Assembly (NCBI RefSeq): GCF_003024195.1
Contig: NZ_KZ679040.1
Span: 62,001 to 126,000 of the forward strand
DNA: 64,000 nucleotides
Direction of reading: 5' to 3'
DNA from: Streptomyces dioscori
Lineage (GTDB): Bacteria > Actinomycetota > Actinomycetes > Streptomycetales > Streptomycetaceae
Below, one piece after another: positions 1 to 7,592 of this stretch. The notes beneath the pieces are model-generated. The model saw only the letters and a program-made list of their open reading frames with translations. It made no database searches and was not told where the DNA came from. Position numbers and translations under genes: made by a program. Each line of letters opens with the position of its first letter. The stretch's first letter is position 1.

Positions 1-2
1 CG

Positions 3-356
3 CCCGCGGCCGAGCCGGAGGCTCCGCGGGAGCGGGTGCGGCGCGGGGCCGTTCCGCTGGTACCGGGGGCCAAGCCGGACTCGAACCGGGACACGCACAC
101 GTCCATGCGGGTGCCGGGGCCCGACGAGCTGGCGGGGGGCGCGCTGGGTACCGCGCGGGCGCCCCGGGCGGCGGGGGCGCCGCGGCCGGGGTCCGCGCGG
201 CATCGCGCTTCCGCTCGGCGGCGGCGGATCACGCTGGGGGTGGCGGGGGTGGCGCTCGTCGCGGCCATAGGGGGCGGCGCGTGGCTGGCGACGTCGGGGG
301 ACGACGCGGACGGGTCCCCCGCAGACCAGGAGAGTTCGGCCCCGGCCTCTCCCTGA
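3..356 (+). CDS. C-terminal end of a single-pass membrane protein (possibly a Ser/Thr kinase tail), 5' truncated by the window
   Basis: The frame is open from the first bases of the window to a TGA at 354-356, so only the C-terminus is present. The visible part is a Pro/Ala/Arg-rich linker, a basic stretch (HRASARRRR), one hydrophobic helix of about 20 residues (ITLGVAGVALVAAIGGG) and a short acidic/Ser-rich tail. This fits the juxtamembrane and membrane segment of a bitopic protein. In S. coelicolor the genes before prfB encode PkaA/PkaB-type protein kinases, as I recall, and a kinase tail would fit. No kinase motif lies inside the window, so this rests on synteny only. Any anchored protein with a disordered linker would look the same. 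Confidence 0.5.
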   Translation, partial: PAAEPEAPRERVRRGAVPLVPGAKPDSNRDTHTSMRVPGPDELAGGALGTARAPRAAGAPRPGSARHRASARRRRITLGVAGVALVAAIGGGAWLATSGDDADGSPADQESSAPASP

Positions 357-412
357 CCGGAGGAGGGTGGTCCCCGTCACCGCATGGGGGCTCCGCCCCC
401 TGGCCCCCGGTT

Positions 413-591
413 GCGCAGTTCCCCGCGCCCCTTAAGGGGCGCGGACGGGCCTCGCCTGAAGAGGTGCGGACCGGCTTCGGCTGAAGGGGTGCGGACCGGC
501 TTCGGCTGAAGGGGTGCGGACCGGGCTTGCCGTGACTGCCCTGGTGGAAATAGGGGCGCAGCCCCGTTTCCAGGGGCGCGGGGAACTGCGC
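413..591. repeat. Inverted pair of the 20-bp GCGCAGTTCCCCGCGCCCCT intergenic repeat
   Basis: One copy lies at 413-432 and its reverse complement at 572-591. At 423-439 the first copy is followed by its own partial complement (cgcgccccttaaggggcgcg), giving a short perfect hairpin. Other copies are near 3260, 18924-19275, 59337 and 59490. Confidence 0.85.
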
Positions 592-684
592 GGCCCGCCC
601 CCACCGGGCCCGCAGACGAAGCTCCTCAGCCCCTCCGGCGTTCGAGGGGCCCACGGCCAGGGCCGCCCGACTTGGCGGAGCCGT

Positions 685-690
685 TACGCT
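685..690 (+). promoter_or_regulatory. -10 element for leaderless prfB transcription
   Basis: TACGCT fits the actinobacterial -10 consensus TAnnnT. It ends 7 bp before the GTG start of prfB, and no Shine-Dalgarno sequence lies between them, so the message is probably leaderless. No clear -35 is seen. Confidence 0.5.
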
Positions 691-697
691 GGGGGGC

Positions 698-1804
698 GTG
701 GCAGTCGTCGATGTTTCCGAAGAGCTCAAGTCCCTCTCCTCGACCATGGAGTCGATCGAGGCCGTCCTGGACCTCGACAAGCTGAGGGCGGACATCGCCG
801 CGCTTGAGGAGCAGGCGGCGGCGCCGTCCCTGTGGGACGACCCCGATGAGGCGCAGAAGATCACCAGCAAGCTGAGCCACCTCCAGGCGGAGGTGCGCAA
901 GGCCGAGAACCTCCGCGGGCGTATCGACGATCTCAGCGTGCTGTTCGAGATGGCCGAGGAGGAGGACGACCCGGACACCCGTGCCGAGGCCGAGACCGAG
1001 CTCACCGCCGTCAAGAAGGCGCTGGACGAGATGGAAGTCCGCACACTCCTGTCCGGGGAGTACGACGCCCGTGAGGCCGTCGTCACCATCCGCGCCGAGG
1101 CCGGTGGCGTCGACGCCTCCGACTTCGCCGAGAAGCTCCAGCGCATGTACCTGCGCTGGGCCGAGCGCCACGGCTACAAGACGGAGCTCTACGAGACCTC
1201 GTACGCGGAGGAGGCCGGCATCAAGTCGACCACCTTCGCCGTCCACGTCCCGTACGCGTACGGCACGCTCTCCGTCGAGCAGGGCACGCACCGGCTGGTG
1301 CGGATCTCGCCCTTCGACAACCAGGGCCGCCGCCAGACGTCGTTCGCCGGTGTCGAGATCCTGCCCGTGGTCGAGCAGACCGACCACATCGAGATCGACG
1401 AGTCCGAGCTGCGTGTGGACGTGTACCGGTCGTCGGGTCCTGGCGGTCAGGGCGTCAACACGACCGACTCCGCGGTCCGGCTGACCCACCTCCCCACCGG
1501 CATCGTCGTCTCCTGCCAGAACGAGCGCTCGCAGATCCAGAACAAGGCGTCCGCGATGAACGTCCTCCAGGCCAAGCTCCTTGAGCGCCGCCGCCAGGAG
1601 GAGCAGGCCAAGATGAACGCGCTCAAGGGCGACGGCGGCAACTCCTGGGGCAACCAGATGCGTTCGTACGTCCTGCACCCGTACCAGATGGTCAAGGACC
1701 TGCGCACGGAATGCGAAGTCGGAAACCCCGAGGCCGTTTTCAACGGTGAGATCGACGGTTTCCTGGAGGCCGGAATTCGCTGGCGCAAGCAGCAGGAGAA
1801 GTAA
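698..1804 (+). CDS. prfB: Peptide chain release factor 2
   Basis: RF2 recognises UGA and UAA stop codons on the ribosome and triggers peptidyl-tRNA hydrolysis. The 368-residue product has the family's usual length. The stop-codon reading tripeptide is SPF at residues 204-206, which marks RF2 rather than RF1 (PxT). The catalytic GGQ is at 249-251 in the context [11 protein letters not shown]. The GTG at 698 starts an uninterrupted frame. There is no internal UGA with the CUU UGA frameshift signal that autoregulates RF2 in many bacteria, so this gene appears to be read in one frame. The start lies 7 bp after a TAnnnT box and lacks an RBS, which suggests a leaderless mRNA. A strong hairpin follows at 1834-1868. 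Confidence 0.97.
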   Translation: MAVVDVSEELKSLSSTMESIEAVLDLDKLRADIAALEEQAAAPSLWDDPDEAQKITSKLSHLQAEVRKAENLRGRIDDLSVLFEMAEEEDDPDTRAEAETELTAVKKALDEMEVRTLLSGEYDAREAVVTIRAEAGGVDASDFAEKLQRMYLRWAERHGYKTELYETSYAEEAGIKSTTFAVHVPYAYGTLSVEQGTHRLVRISPFDNQGRRQTSFAGVEILPVVEQTDHIEIDESELRVDVYRSSGPGGQGVNTTDSAVRLTHLPTGIVVSCQNERSQIQNKASAMNVLQAKLLERRRQEEQAKMNALKGDGGNSWGNQMRSYVLHPYQMVKDLRTECEVGNPEAVFNGEIDGFLEAGIRWRKQQEK

Positions 1805-2118
1805 GCGACTTTTCCGTACGTCGTTTTGTCGACAGGGCAACTGCGGTCCACCGGACGGCAGTTGCCCTTTCTGCTGCGCTCTGGTGAGTGATGTGTGGGT
1901 TTTACATCACACTCACATGACACTGCGCCGGTCAAAAGACCTTGATCTGGACATCGCGGTCGCAACGACCTTGACGATGTCTTGAAAGATGGGAAAGCTG
2001 ACGCGTGGCATGCGTATTTCTGGGGCGCGTGTGAACCGGGGGCCCCACTGGGCCATCCCCGAGGTCGCGGCCCCGGACGCTGCACCATTGACGATGAGCT
2101 ACTGGGGGTAGCAACCAG
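1805..2118. other. Intergenic region between prfB and the LAETG protein gene
   Basis: This 314-bp gap holds the prfB terminator at its left end. The right part is AT-richer than its surroundings (1880-2000) and has a TTGACG hexamer at 1971-1976 without a good TAnnnT partner. A promoter for the 2119 gene is probably here but cannot be assigned. Confidence 0.5.
1834..1870 (+). terminator. Rho-independent terminator of prfB
   Basis: An 11-bp perfect stem, AGGGCAACTGC (1834-1844) with GCAGTTGCCCT (1858-1868), has a 13-nt loop and is followed by TT. Confidence 0.8.
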
Positions 2119-2772
2119 ATGACCAAGAAGACGCGGATCCGGATCGCGCGGATAGCCGCCGGTGCGGTGATCGCCGCCGGTGCCTCTCTGACCGCCGCCG
2201 GTGCCGCCTCGGCGCTCGACGTCGGTGTCGACGTGGCCGGCCTGAACGTGGGCGCCAGCGTCGACGAGGGCGGCGTCGCCGTCGGTATCTCCGCCGACGA
2301 CCCGACGACCCCGCCTCCGACCGACCCGGCGGACCCCACGGACGACCCGACGGTGATCCCGACGGACCCCACCACGGACCCCGAGGAGCCCACCGAGGAG
2401 CCCACCGACCCCACCGAGGAGCCCACCGAGCCCACGGAGGAGCCGACCGAGGACCCCACCGATGACCCGACCACCCCCGGCAACGGGAGTGAGAACGGCA
2501 GCGGCGGCGGCAACGGCGGCAGCGGTGGCAACGACAACAGCGCCGACAGCGCCGACGGCAGCTCCAACGTCGTCGAGCAGGGTGCCGGCAAGGAGAGCCT
2601 GACCGACACCGGTTCGGACACCTCCGCCCAGGGCACCGGTGGTGAGCTGGCCGAGACCGGCGCCGCCGAGAACATCACGTACCTGATGATCGGCGCCGCG
2701 ACGATGATCGCCGGCGGCATCGGCTTCCGTATGCTGCCGCGCCTCATGAGCGGCCGCGGCGCGGCTGCCTGA
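2119..2772 (+). CDS. Secreted LAETG cell-wall-anchored (sortase substrate) protein of unknown function
   Basis: The 217-residue product has a basic N-terminus (MTKKTRIRIARIA) and a hydrophobic signal segment ending in an AxA site (GAASA). A central stalk of about residues 55-120 is built of DPTD/EEPT repeats, followed by a Gly/Ser/Asn-rich part. The C-terminus carries the sorting signal LAETG at 177-181, then a hydrophobic helix and a short tail with Arg residues. LAxTG is the motif used by Streptomyces class E sortases, so covalent attachment to peptidoglycan is expected. An RBS-like GGGGG lies about 8 bp before the ATG. The stalk is typical of spacers that carry a terminal module through the wall, but the N-terminal part has no recognised domain. 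A very strong hairpin follows. Confidence 0.85.
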   Translation: MTKKTRIRIARIAAGAVIAAGASLTAAGAASALDVGVDVAGLNVGASVDEGGVAVGISADDPTTPPPTDPADPTDDPTVIPTDPTTDPEEPTEEPTDPTEEPTEPTEEPTEDPTDDPTTPGNGSENGSGGGNGGSGGNDNSADSADGSSNVVEQGAGKESLTDTGSDTSAQGTGGELAETGAAENITYLMIGAATMIAGGIGFRMLPRLMSGRGAAA

Positions 2773-2818
2773 CGCACGACGCCTGACGCGTGACGCATGA
2801 CGTGTGAGATGTGATGCG

Positions 2819-2853
2819 GGAAGGGCCCGGAGCCATCGGCTCCGGGCCCTTCC
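2819..2853. terminator. Strong bidirectional terminator hairpin
   Basis: A 16-bp perfect stem, GGAAGGGCCCGGAGCC (2819-2834) with GGCTCCGGGCCCTTCC (2838-2853), has a 3-nt loop. It sits between the convergent LAETG protein gene (+) and the small zinc-ribbon gene (-). Confidence 0.88.
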
Positions 2854-2878
2854 TTGTGATCCTTGTGACGCGTATCTC

Positions 2879-3073
2879 CTACGCGGTCTGGTGGGCCAGC
2901 AGGGCCACCGCCGCGATCAGGATGGCGAGCAGTGCGATCAGTGTCATGGGGTTGAGCCCACCGCCCAGGGGGCCCTCGTTCTGCAGGCGTGCGCGGTTCG
3001 CTCGGCACACGGGGCAGCGGCCCTCGTTCACGGGCGCGGCGCAGTTCGCGCACACCAGCCGGTCGTACGTCAT
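2879..3073 (-). CDS. Small zinc-ribbon membrane protein, unknown function
   Basis: This is a 64-residue protein. Residues 5-25 carry two CxxC-type pairs (CANC at 8-11 and CPVC at 20-23), a likely zinc ribbon. One hydrophobic helix fills residues 43-60 (MTLIALLAILIAAVALLA). The ATG at 3073 is chosen because a good RBS (AAGGAGGG at about 3080-3087) precedes it; the frame continues further upstream but without coding character. I recall small conserved proteins of this type upstream of ftsE in streptomycetes. No function is known to me. Confidence 0.8.
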   Translation of the reverse strand: MTYDRLVCANCAAPVNEGRCPVCRANRARLQNEGPLGGGLNPMTLIALLAILIAAVALLAHQTA

Positions 3074-3441
3074 GCGCTTGCCCTCCTTGCACCGGTTCCA
3101 CGGACACAACGCTCTCGGGGACGGATACGTTCCCTCTCCACTGTGCCAGGTTCCTCCGGAAGGTGCGCGGGTTCCTGTGTGGATGCCTTTTCGGGGGCTC
3201 GGGCGCCTCGGGAGGGGGCTGCGGGTCGTATCGCGGCTGCGGGGCGGTGGGGGCTTGTCGCGCAGTTCCCCGCGCCCCTGGAGGGGCGGAGCCCTTCCTG
3301 GAGAAGCCTCTTCTCTTATGTGCCCGGTACAAATGCGCACAACCCTTGTGCAACCCGTCTCCGCGCCTGCGCGCGTGCACTCAGGTCGCGTAAGGTCACG
3401 CTCATCTAGCCCCCATACCCCCGACGGCCTGTGGTGCATCC
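3074..3441. other. Intergenic region upstream of ftsE, with one 20-bp repeat
   Basis: This 368-bp divergent gap contains one copy of the 20-bp intergenic repeat (3260-3279) and a TAnnnT box, TAAGGT at 3391-3396, about 46 bp before ftsE. That box is a plausible -10 with no obvious -35. No gene is seen. Confidence 0.6.
3260..3279 (+). repeat. 20-bp intergenic repeat copy
   Basis: An exact copy of GCGCAGTTCCCCGCGCCCCT, followed by a short imperfect complement (GGAGGGGC). Confidence 0.85.
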
Positions 3442-4131
3442 GTGATCCGATTCGACAATGTCTCCAAGGTCTACGCCAAGCAGACCCACCCCGCTCTCCG
3501 GGATGTCTCCCTGGAGGTGGAGCGCGGTGAGTTCGTGTTCCTGGTGGGGTCATCCGGCTCCGGAAAGTCCACCTTCCTGCGGCTGATCCTGCGCGAGGAG
3601 CGGGCCAGCCACGGTCAGGTGCACGTGCTGGGCAAGGACCTCGCGCGCATCTCCAACTGGAAGGTGCCGCAGATGCGCCGCCAGTTGGGGACCGTGTTCC
3701 AGGACTTCCGCCTCCTGCCCAACAAGACGGTCGCCGAGAACGTCGCCTTCGCGCAGGAAGTGATCGGCAAGTCCAAGGGCGAGATCCGCAAGTCCGTGCC
3801 CCAGGTGCTCGACCTCGTCGGCCTCGGCGGCAAGGAGGACCGGATGCCCGGCGAGCTGTCCGGCGGTGAGCAGCAACGCGTGGCCATCGCGAGAGCGTTC
3901 GTGAACCGGCCCAAGCTGCTGATCGCGGACGAGCCCACCGGAAACCTGGACCCGCAGACCTCCGTCGGCATCATGAAGCTGCTGGACCGGATCAACCGGA
4001 CCGGGACCACCGTCGTGATGGCGACGCACGACCAGAACATCGTGGACCAGATGCGCAAGCGCGTCATCGAGCTGGAGAAGGGTCGCCTCGTCCGCGACCA
4101 GGCGCGCGGCGTCTACGGCTATCAGCACTGA
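3442..4131 (+). CDS. ftsE: Cell division ATP-binding protein FtsE
   Basis: FtsE is the ATPase of the FtsEX complex, which sits at the membrane and activates peptidoglycan hydrolases at the septum. The 229-residue product has the standard ABC elements: Walker [10 protein letters not shown] at 36-44, the Q-loop (FQDF), the signature LSGGEQQR, Walker [10 protein letters not shown] and the H-switch (ATHD). The GTG at 3442 gives the canonical [11 protein letters not shown] start, although no clear RBS precedes it. ftsX follows after 46 bp in the same direction, so the two are co-transcribed. Confidence 0.96.
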   Translation: MIRFDNVSKVYAKQTHPALRDVSLEVERGEFVFLVGSSGSGKSTFLRLILREERASHGQVHVLGKDLARISNWKVPQMRRQLGTVFQDFRLLPNKTVAENVAFAQEVIGKSKGEIRKSVPQVLDLVGLGGKEDRMPGELSGGEQQRVAIARAFVNRPKLLIADEPTGNLDPQTSVGIMKLLDRINRTGTTVVMATHDQNIVDQMRKRVIELEKGRLVRDQARGVYGYQH

Positions 4132-4177
4132 CCGCGAGTCCCACGCGTCCGTCCACGGAAAGGCCTGAGAAGACGCC

Positions 4178-5095
4178 ATGCGCGCCCAGTTCGTTCTGTC
4201 GGAGATCGGTGTCGGTCTCCGCCGCAATCTCACGATGACCTTCGCGGTCGTCGTCTCCGTCGCCCTGTCCCTCGCCCTGTTCGGCGGCTCGCTCCTGATG
4301 AGCGACCAGGTGAGCACGATGAAGGGGTACTGGTACGACAAGGTCAACGTCTCGATCTTCCTCTGCAACAAGTCCGACGCGGAGTCCGATCCCAACTGCG
4401 CCAAGGGAGCGGTCACCAGCGAGCAGAAGAAGCAGATCGAGACCGACCTCGGCAAGATGTCCGTCGTCGACAATGTCACGCACGAGTCGAGCGACGAGGC
4501 GTACAAGCACTACAAGGAGCAGTTCGGCGACTCCCCGCTGGCCGCCTCGCTGACCCCGGACCAGATGCAGGAGTCCTTCCGCGTCAAGCTGACGGACCCG
4601 GAGAAGTACCAGGTCATCGCGACCGCCTTCGACGGCCGTGACGGCGTGCAGTCCGTGCAGGACCAGAAGGGCATCCTCGACAACCTCTTCGGGCTGCTCA
4701 ACGGCATGAACTGGGCGGCCAGGGCGGTGATGGCGATGATGCTCGTCGTCGCGCTGATGCTGATCGTCAACACCGTGCGCGTCTCCGCGTTCAGCCGTCG
4801 GCGTGAGACCGGGATCATGCGCCTGGTGGGCGCCTCCGGCTTCTACATTCAGGCGCCGTTCATCATGGAGGCCGCCGTCGCCGGACTGATCGGCGGTGGT
4901 GTCGCCTGCGCCTTCCTGGTGATCGCGCGGTACTTCATCATCGACCACGGTCTCGCCCTGTCCGAGAAGCTGAATCTGATCAACTTCATCGGCTGGGACG
5001 CCGTTCTCACGAAGCTGCCGCTGATCCTCGCCACGAGCCTTCTGATGCCCGCGCTGGCCGCGTTCTTCGCGTTGCGCAAGTACTTGAAGGTGTGA
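4178..5095 (+). CDS. ftsX: Cell division membrane protein FtsX
   Basis: FtsX is the transmembrane partner of FtsE and transmits ATP-driven changes to periplasmic or wall hydrolases. The 305 residues show the family layout: a short cytoplasmic N-terminus, TM1 (about 20-42), an extracytoplasmic domain of about 140 residues containing two Cys (FLCNKSDAESDPNCAKG, likely a disulfide), then three more helices. RREXGIMRLVGAS-type residues lie in the cytoplasmic loop typical of FtsX/MacB permeases (SRRRETGIMRLVGASG). AAAGGCC precedes the ATG. A strong terminator follows immediately and closes the ftsEX operon. Confidence 0.96.
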   Translation: MRAQFVLSEIGVGLRRNLTMTFAVVVSVALSLALFGGSLLMSDQVSTMKGYWYDKVNVSIFLCNKSDAESDPNCAKGAVTSEQKKQIETDLGKMSVVDNVTHESSDEAYKHYKEQFGDSPLAASLTPDQMQESFRVKLTDPEKYQVIATAFDGRDGVQSVQDQKGILDNLFGLLNGMNWAARAVMAMMLVVALMLIVNTVRVSAFSRRRETGIMRLVGASGFYIQAPFIMEAAVAGLIGGGVACAFLVIARYFIIDHGLALSEKLNLINFIGWDAVLTKLPLILATSLLMPALAAFFALRKYLKV

Positions 5096-5106
5096 CACAT
5101 GCCAAG

Positions 5107-5142
5107 AGGGCCGTACCGGCAACCGCCGGTACGGCCCTTCTC
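5107..5142 (+). terminator. Terminator of ftsEX
   Basis: A 14-bp perfect stem, AGGGCCGTACCGGC (5107-5120) with GCCGGTACGGCCCT (5125-5138), has an AACC loop and is followed by TCTCGTT. Confidence 0.88.
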
Positions 5143-5149
5143 GTTGTCC

Positions 5150-5155
5150 TAGACT
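5150..5155 (+). promoter_or_regulatory. -10 element for the leaderless S41 protease gene
   Basis: TAGACT matches TAnnnT and ends 7 bp before the ATG at 5163. It directly abuts the ftsEX terminator, so initiation at the A of the ATG, or within a few bases of it, is likely. Confidence 0.6.
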
Positions 5156-5162
5156 CACCCGC

Positions 5163-6329
5163 ATGTCAGGCCGTGACCTGTTCTGTCAGCCCCACCGCGT
5201 CCGCCGCGGGGCGGCCCTGACGTTGGTCTTCGCGAGCGTCCTCGCGGCGGGCGCCGCGACCGGCTCGTTCGACACCCCGGGCCGGAAATCCGTCTCCCCG
5301 GCGGCCCGTACCGCACAGGCCGGCCACCAGGACGACGTCGCCGATGCCGCCGCCGAGGCGATGGCCGACGGCAAGTCGCCCGTGGAGGCCGCCGAGCGGG
5401 CCGTCAGCCGCAGCGGCGACCGCTGGGGCGCCGTCTACTCCCAGGGCGAGTACGAGGAGTTCGAGGAAGCTCTCGGCGGCCGGTACACCGGCGTCGGCCT
5501 CTGGGCCCGGCGCGAGCGCGGCGGACGCATCGAGGTGACCCGGGTCCAGTCGGGTTCGCCGGCCGCGACCGCCGGGATCCGCAAGGGCGACCGGCTGCGC
5601 AGCATCGACGGACACCGCGTCGACGGCAGGCCCGTCACCGAGGTCGTCTCCTTACTGCGGGGCGACGCCACCGACGCCGACGCGGGCACCGCCGTCGACC
5701 TCGGACTGCAGCGCGGCACGCGCGCGTGGAGCGAGACCCTGCACCGGGCGCGGCTGTCCACCGACTCCGTGAGCGTGCGCGAACTCCCCGGCGGCGTCAC
5801 CGTGATCAAGGTCGCCGCCTTCACCAAGGGCTCCGGGGACCTCGTACGGACCGCGGTGGCCGGCGCGCCCGTGGACGAGGGGATCGTCCTCGATCTGCGG
5901 GGCAACTCCGGCGGCCTGGTCACCGAGGCCGTCACCGCCGCCTCCGCCTTCCTCGACGGCGGCCTGGTGGCCACGTACGACGTGAACGGCGACCAGGAGG
6001 CCCTGCACGCCGATCCCGGCGGCGACACCACCAGACCGCTGGTCGCGCTCGTGGACGGCGGCACGATGAGCGCGGCCGAACTCCTCACCGGCGGTCTGCA
6101 GGACCGCGGCCGCGCGGTCGTCGTGGGCTCCAGGACCTTCGGCAAGGGTTCGGTCCAGATGCCGAGCCGGCTGCCGGACGGCTCGGTCGCCGAACTGACG
6201 GTCGGCCACTACCGCACCCCCTCCGGGCGCACGGTGGACGCCCGGGGCATCACCCCCGACCTGGAGGTCGAGGAGGGCGCGCTGGAGCGCGCCGAGACCG
6301 TCCTGAGCGGACTCGGGGACGCCGAGTGA
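5163..6329 (+). CDS. S41 family C-terminal processing protease (CtpA-like), secreted or membrane-anchored
   Basis: This is a serine protease of the tail-specific family that degrades or matures extracytoplasmic proteins. The 388 residues comprise an N-terminal hydrophobic export segment (about 17-40), a PDZ domain (about 105-180, GVGLWARRERGG...GSPAATAGIRKGDRL) and the S41 catalytic core. The catalytic dyad is visible: Ser303 in GTMSAAEL and Lys328 in FGKGSVQ. The 25-residue spacing is the same as in E. coli Prc. The gene follows the ftsEX terminator and its own -10 box, probably as a leaderless transcript. Location next to ftsEX and smpB is conserved in streptomycetes as I recall. Confidence 0.92.
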   Translation: MSGRDLFCQPHRVRRGAALTLVFASVLAAGAATGSFDTPGRKSVSPAARTAQAGHQDDVADAAAEAMADGKSPVEAAERAVSRSGDRWGAVYSQGEYEEFEEALGGRYTGVGLWARRERGGRIEVTRVQSGSPAATAGIRKGDRLRSIDGHRVDGRPVTEVVSLLRGDATDADAGTAVDLGLQRGTRAWSETLHRARLSTDSVSVRELPGGVTVIKVAAFTKGSGDLVRTAVAGAPVDEGIVLDLRGNSGGLVTEAVTAASAFLDGGLVATYDVNGDQEALHADPGGDTTRPLVALVDGGTMSAAELLTGGLQDRGRAVVVGSRTFGKGSVQMPSRLPDGSVAELTVGHYRTPSGRTVDARGITPDLEVEEGALERAETVLSGLGDAE

Positions 6330-6410
6330 CCGGCTCCCGCACGGCCCTCGCGGCCACCGGCCCGCGCTTCGCGTAATCGGCTTTCCCTCCGGCCCCCCTG
6401 TAGTGCGAAA

Positions 6411-6968
6411 ATGGCCAGCACTATGAGCAAGGGCATGTACGTACCGAAGGAATCCCAGCCGAAGCAGGGAGGTGGCGCCAAGGCGAGCCCCAAGGACGGC
6501 AAGCGCAAGATCGTCGCGCAGAACAAGAAGGCCCGGCACGACTACGCGATCATCGATGTCTACGAGGCCGGACTCGTCCTCACCGGCACCGAGGTGAAGT
6601 CGCTGCGCCAGGGGCGTGCCTCGCTGGCCGACGGCTTCGTGCAGATCGACGGGAACGAGGCGTGGCTGCACAACGCCCACATCCCCGAGTACAGCCAGGG
6701 CAGCTGGACCAACCACTCCGCGCGCCGCAAGCGCAAGCTGCTCCTGCACCGCGAGGAGATCGACAAGCTGGCCTCGAAGTCGGAGGAGACGGGCCACACC
6801 ATCGTGCCCCTCGTCCTGTACTTCAAGGACGGCCGCGCGAAGGCCGAGATCGCGCTCGCGCGCGGCAAGAAGGAATACGACAAGCGTCAGACGCTGCGCG
6901 AGAAGCAGGACCGGCGTGAGTCGGACCGGGCGATCGCGGCGGTCAAGCGCAAGCAGCGCGGCGAGTAG
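6411..6968 (+). CDS. smpB: SsrA-binding protein SmpB
   Basis: SmpB binds tmRNA and delivers it to stalled ribosomes for trans-translation. The core motifs are present: [24 protein letters not shown], the loop [13 protein letters not shown], and the basic C-terminal tail rich in KR that mimics the codon-anticodon. The frame allows 185 residues, longer than the usual ~160. The extra length is an N-terminal Gly/Lys-rich extension, and ATG codons at 6411, 6423 and 6435 are all possible starts with no clear RBS. The tmRNA gene follows 151 bp downstream, so both trans-translation partners are adjacent. Confidence 0.96.
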   Translation: MASTMSKGMYVPKESQPKQGGGAKASPKDGKRKIVAQNKKARHDYAIIDVYEAGLVLTGTEVKSLRQGRASLADGFVQIDGNEAWLHNAHIPEYSQGSWTNHSARRKRKLLLHREEIDKLASKSEETGHTIVPLVLYFKDGRAKAEIALARGKKEYDKRQTLREKQDRRESDRAIAAVKRKQRGE

Positions 6969-7119
6969 CGAGCGGGCCCCCGACGGCGGGCAGTGGCCGG
7001 CCGCCGGGAATACAGTGGCATCGACGTGCGTTGGTCACGTACGATGGCAACGCACCTCACAGCGGGTGCACACTCCCTCCTCGGAGGGTCCTCTTCGGAG
7101 GGTTTTGAAAAAACAACAT

Positions 7120-7505
7120 GGGGATGATCGGTTTCGACAGCGGCTGTCGAAGCAGGGGAAGCGAGCCGAGGAAGCGGCAATGATCTCGTTAACCATATGT
7201 CGCAACCAATAATCGCCAATTCCAAGAGCGATTCCCAGTCCTTCGCCCTCGCTGCTTAATAACCAGTGACTGAAGGACCCTAAATGGGTGTCAGCCCGGG
7301 GGTGTTCCCGACCCGGATCCTGGCATAATCAAGGGGACTAAACCGTCTGACCCGGTCACGGGGTGAGACGGGAAATCAAACAGTGACTGAGCCCGTCGGA
7401 GACTTGTTCGCGTGATCTCCGGGGCTGAGAAAATCTAAGCGAACTGCGCTCGGAGAAGCCCTGATTCTGCACCGTTGGACGCGGGTTCGATTCCCGCCAT
7501 CTCCA
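7120..7505 (+). ncRNA. ssrA: Transfer-messenger RNA (tmRNA)
   Basis: tmRNA rescues stalled ribosomes and tags the nascent protein for proteolysis. The acceptor stem pairs GGGGATG (7120-7126) with CATCTCC (7498-7504), followed by discriminator A7505; CCA is not encoded. The 3' part has a T-arm (GGGTTCGATTCCC at about 7483-7495) and the 5' part the D-like GATCGGTTTCGAC. The tag reading frame is 7215-7256, encoding A-N-S-K-S-D-S-Q-S-F-A-L-A-A and closed by two consecutive TAA stops (7257-7262). The terminal ALAA is the usual protease degron. A strong terminator lies 36 bp downstream. No integrated element sits at this common integration target. Confidence 0.96.
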
Positions 7506-7540
7506 CTTTCCCATGTTCACAGCATGACCAGTCAGAAGCG

Positions 7541-7571
7541 AAGGCCCCGCTGCCATAGGCAGCGGGGCCTT
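7541..7571 (+). terminator. Terminator of ssrA
   Basis: A 14-bp perfect stem, AAGGCCCCGCTGCC (7541-7554) with GGCAGCGGGGCCTT (7558-7571), has an ATA loop. Confidence 0.88.
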
Positions 7572-7592
7572 CGTCGTGGATGCTGCTGTCGC

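Larger units (their letters stand above)
357..697. other. Intergenic region with two 20-bp repeat copies and the prfB promoter
   Basis: This 341-bp gap contains no convincing gene. It holds two copies of the 20-bp intergenic repeat in opposite orientation (413-432 and 572-591), a tandem GC-rich segment repeating 'gtgcggaccggcttcggctgaagg' units around 463-525 (key repeat: GGTGCGGACCGG), and the prfB -10 element at its right end. Confidence 0.7.

Noticed and set aside
698..1804. Programmed +1 frameshift in prfB
   Set aside because: The frame is continuous from GTG 698 and no CUU-UGA slippery site is seen.
7060..7119. Riboswitch-like GGAGGG repeats before ssrA
   Set aside because: CCCTCC/GGAGGG elements can pair but have tiny loops and no known riboswitch core. 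At most they could be the smpB terminator.
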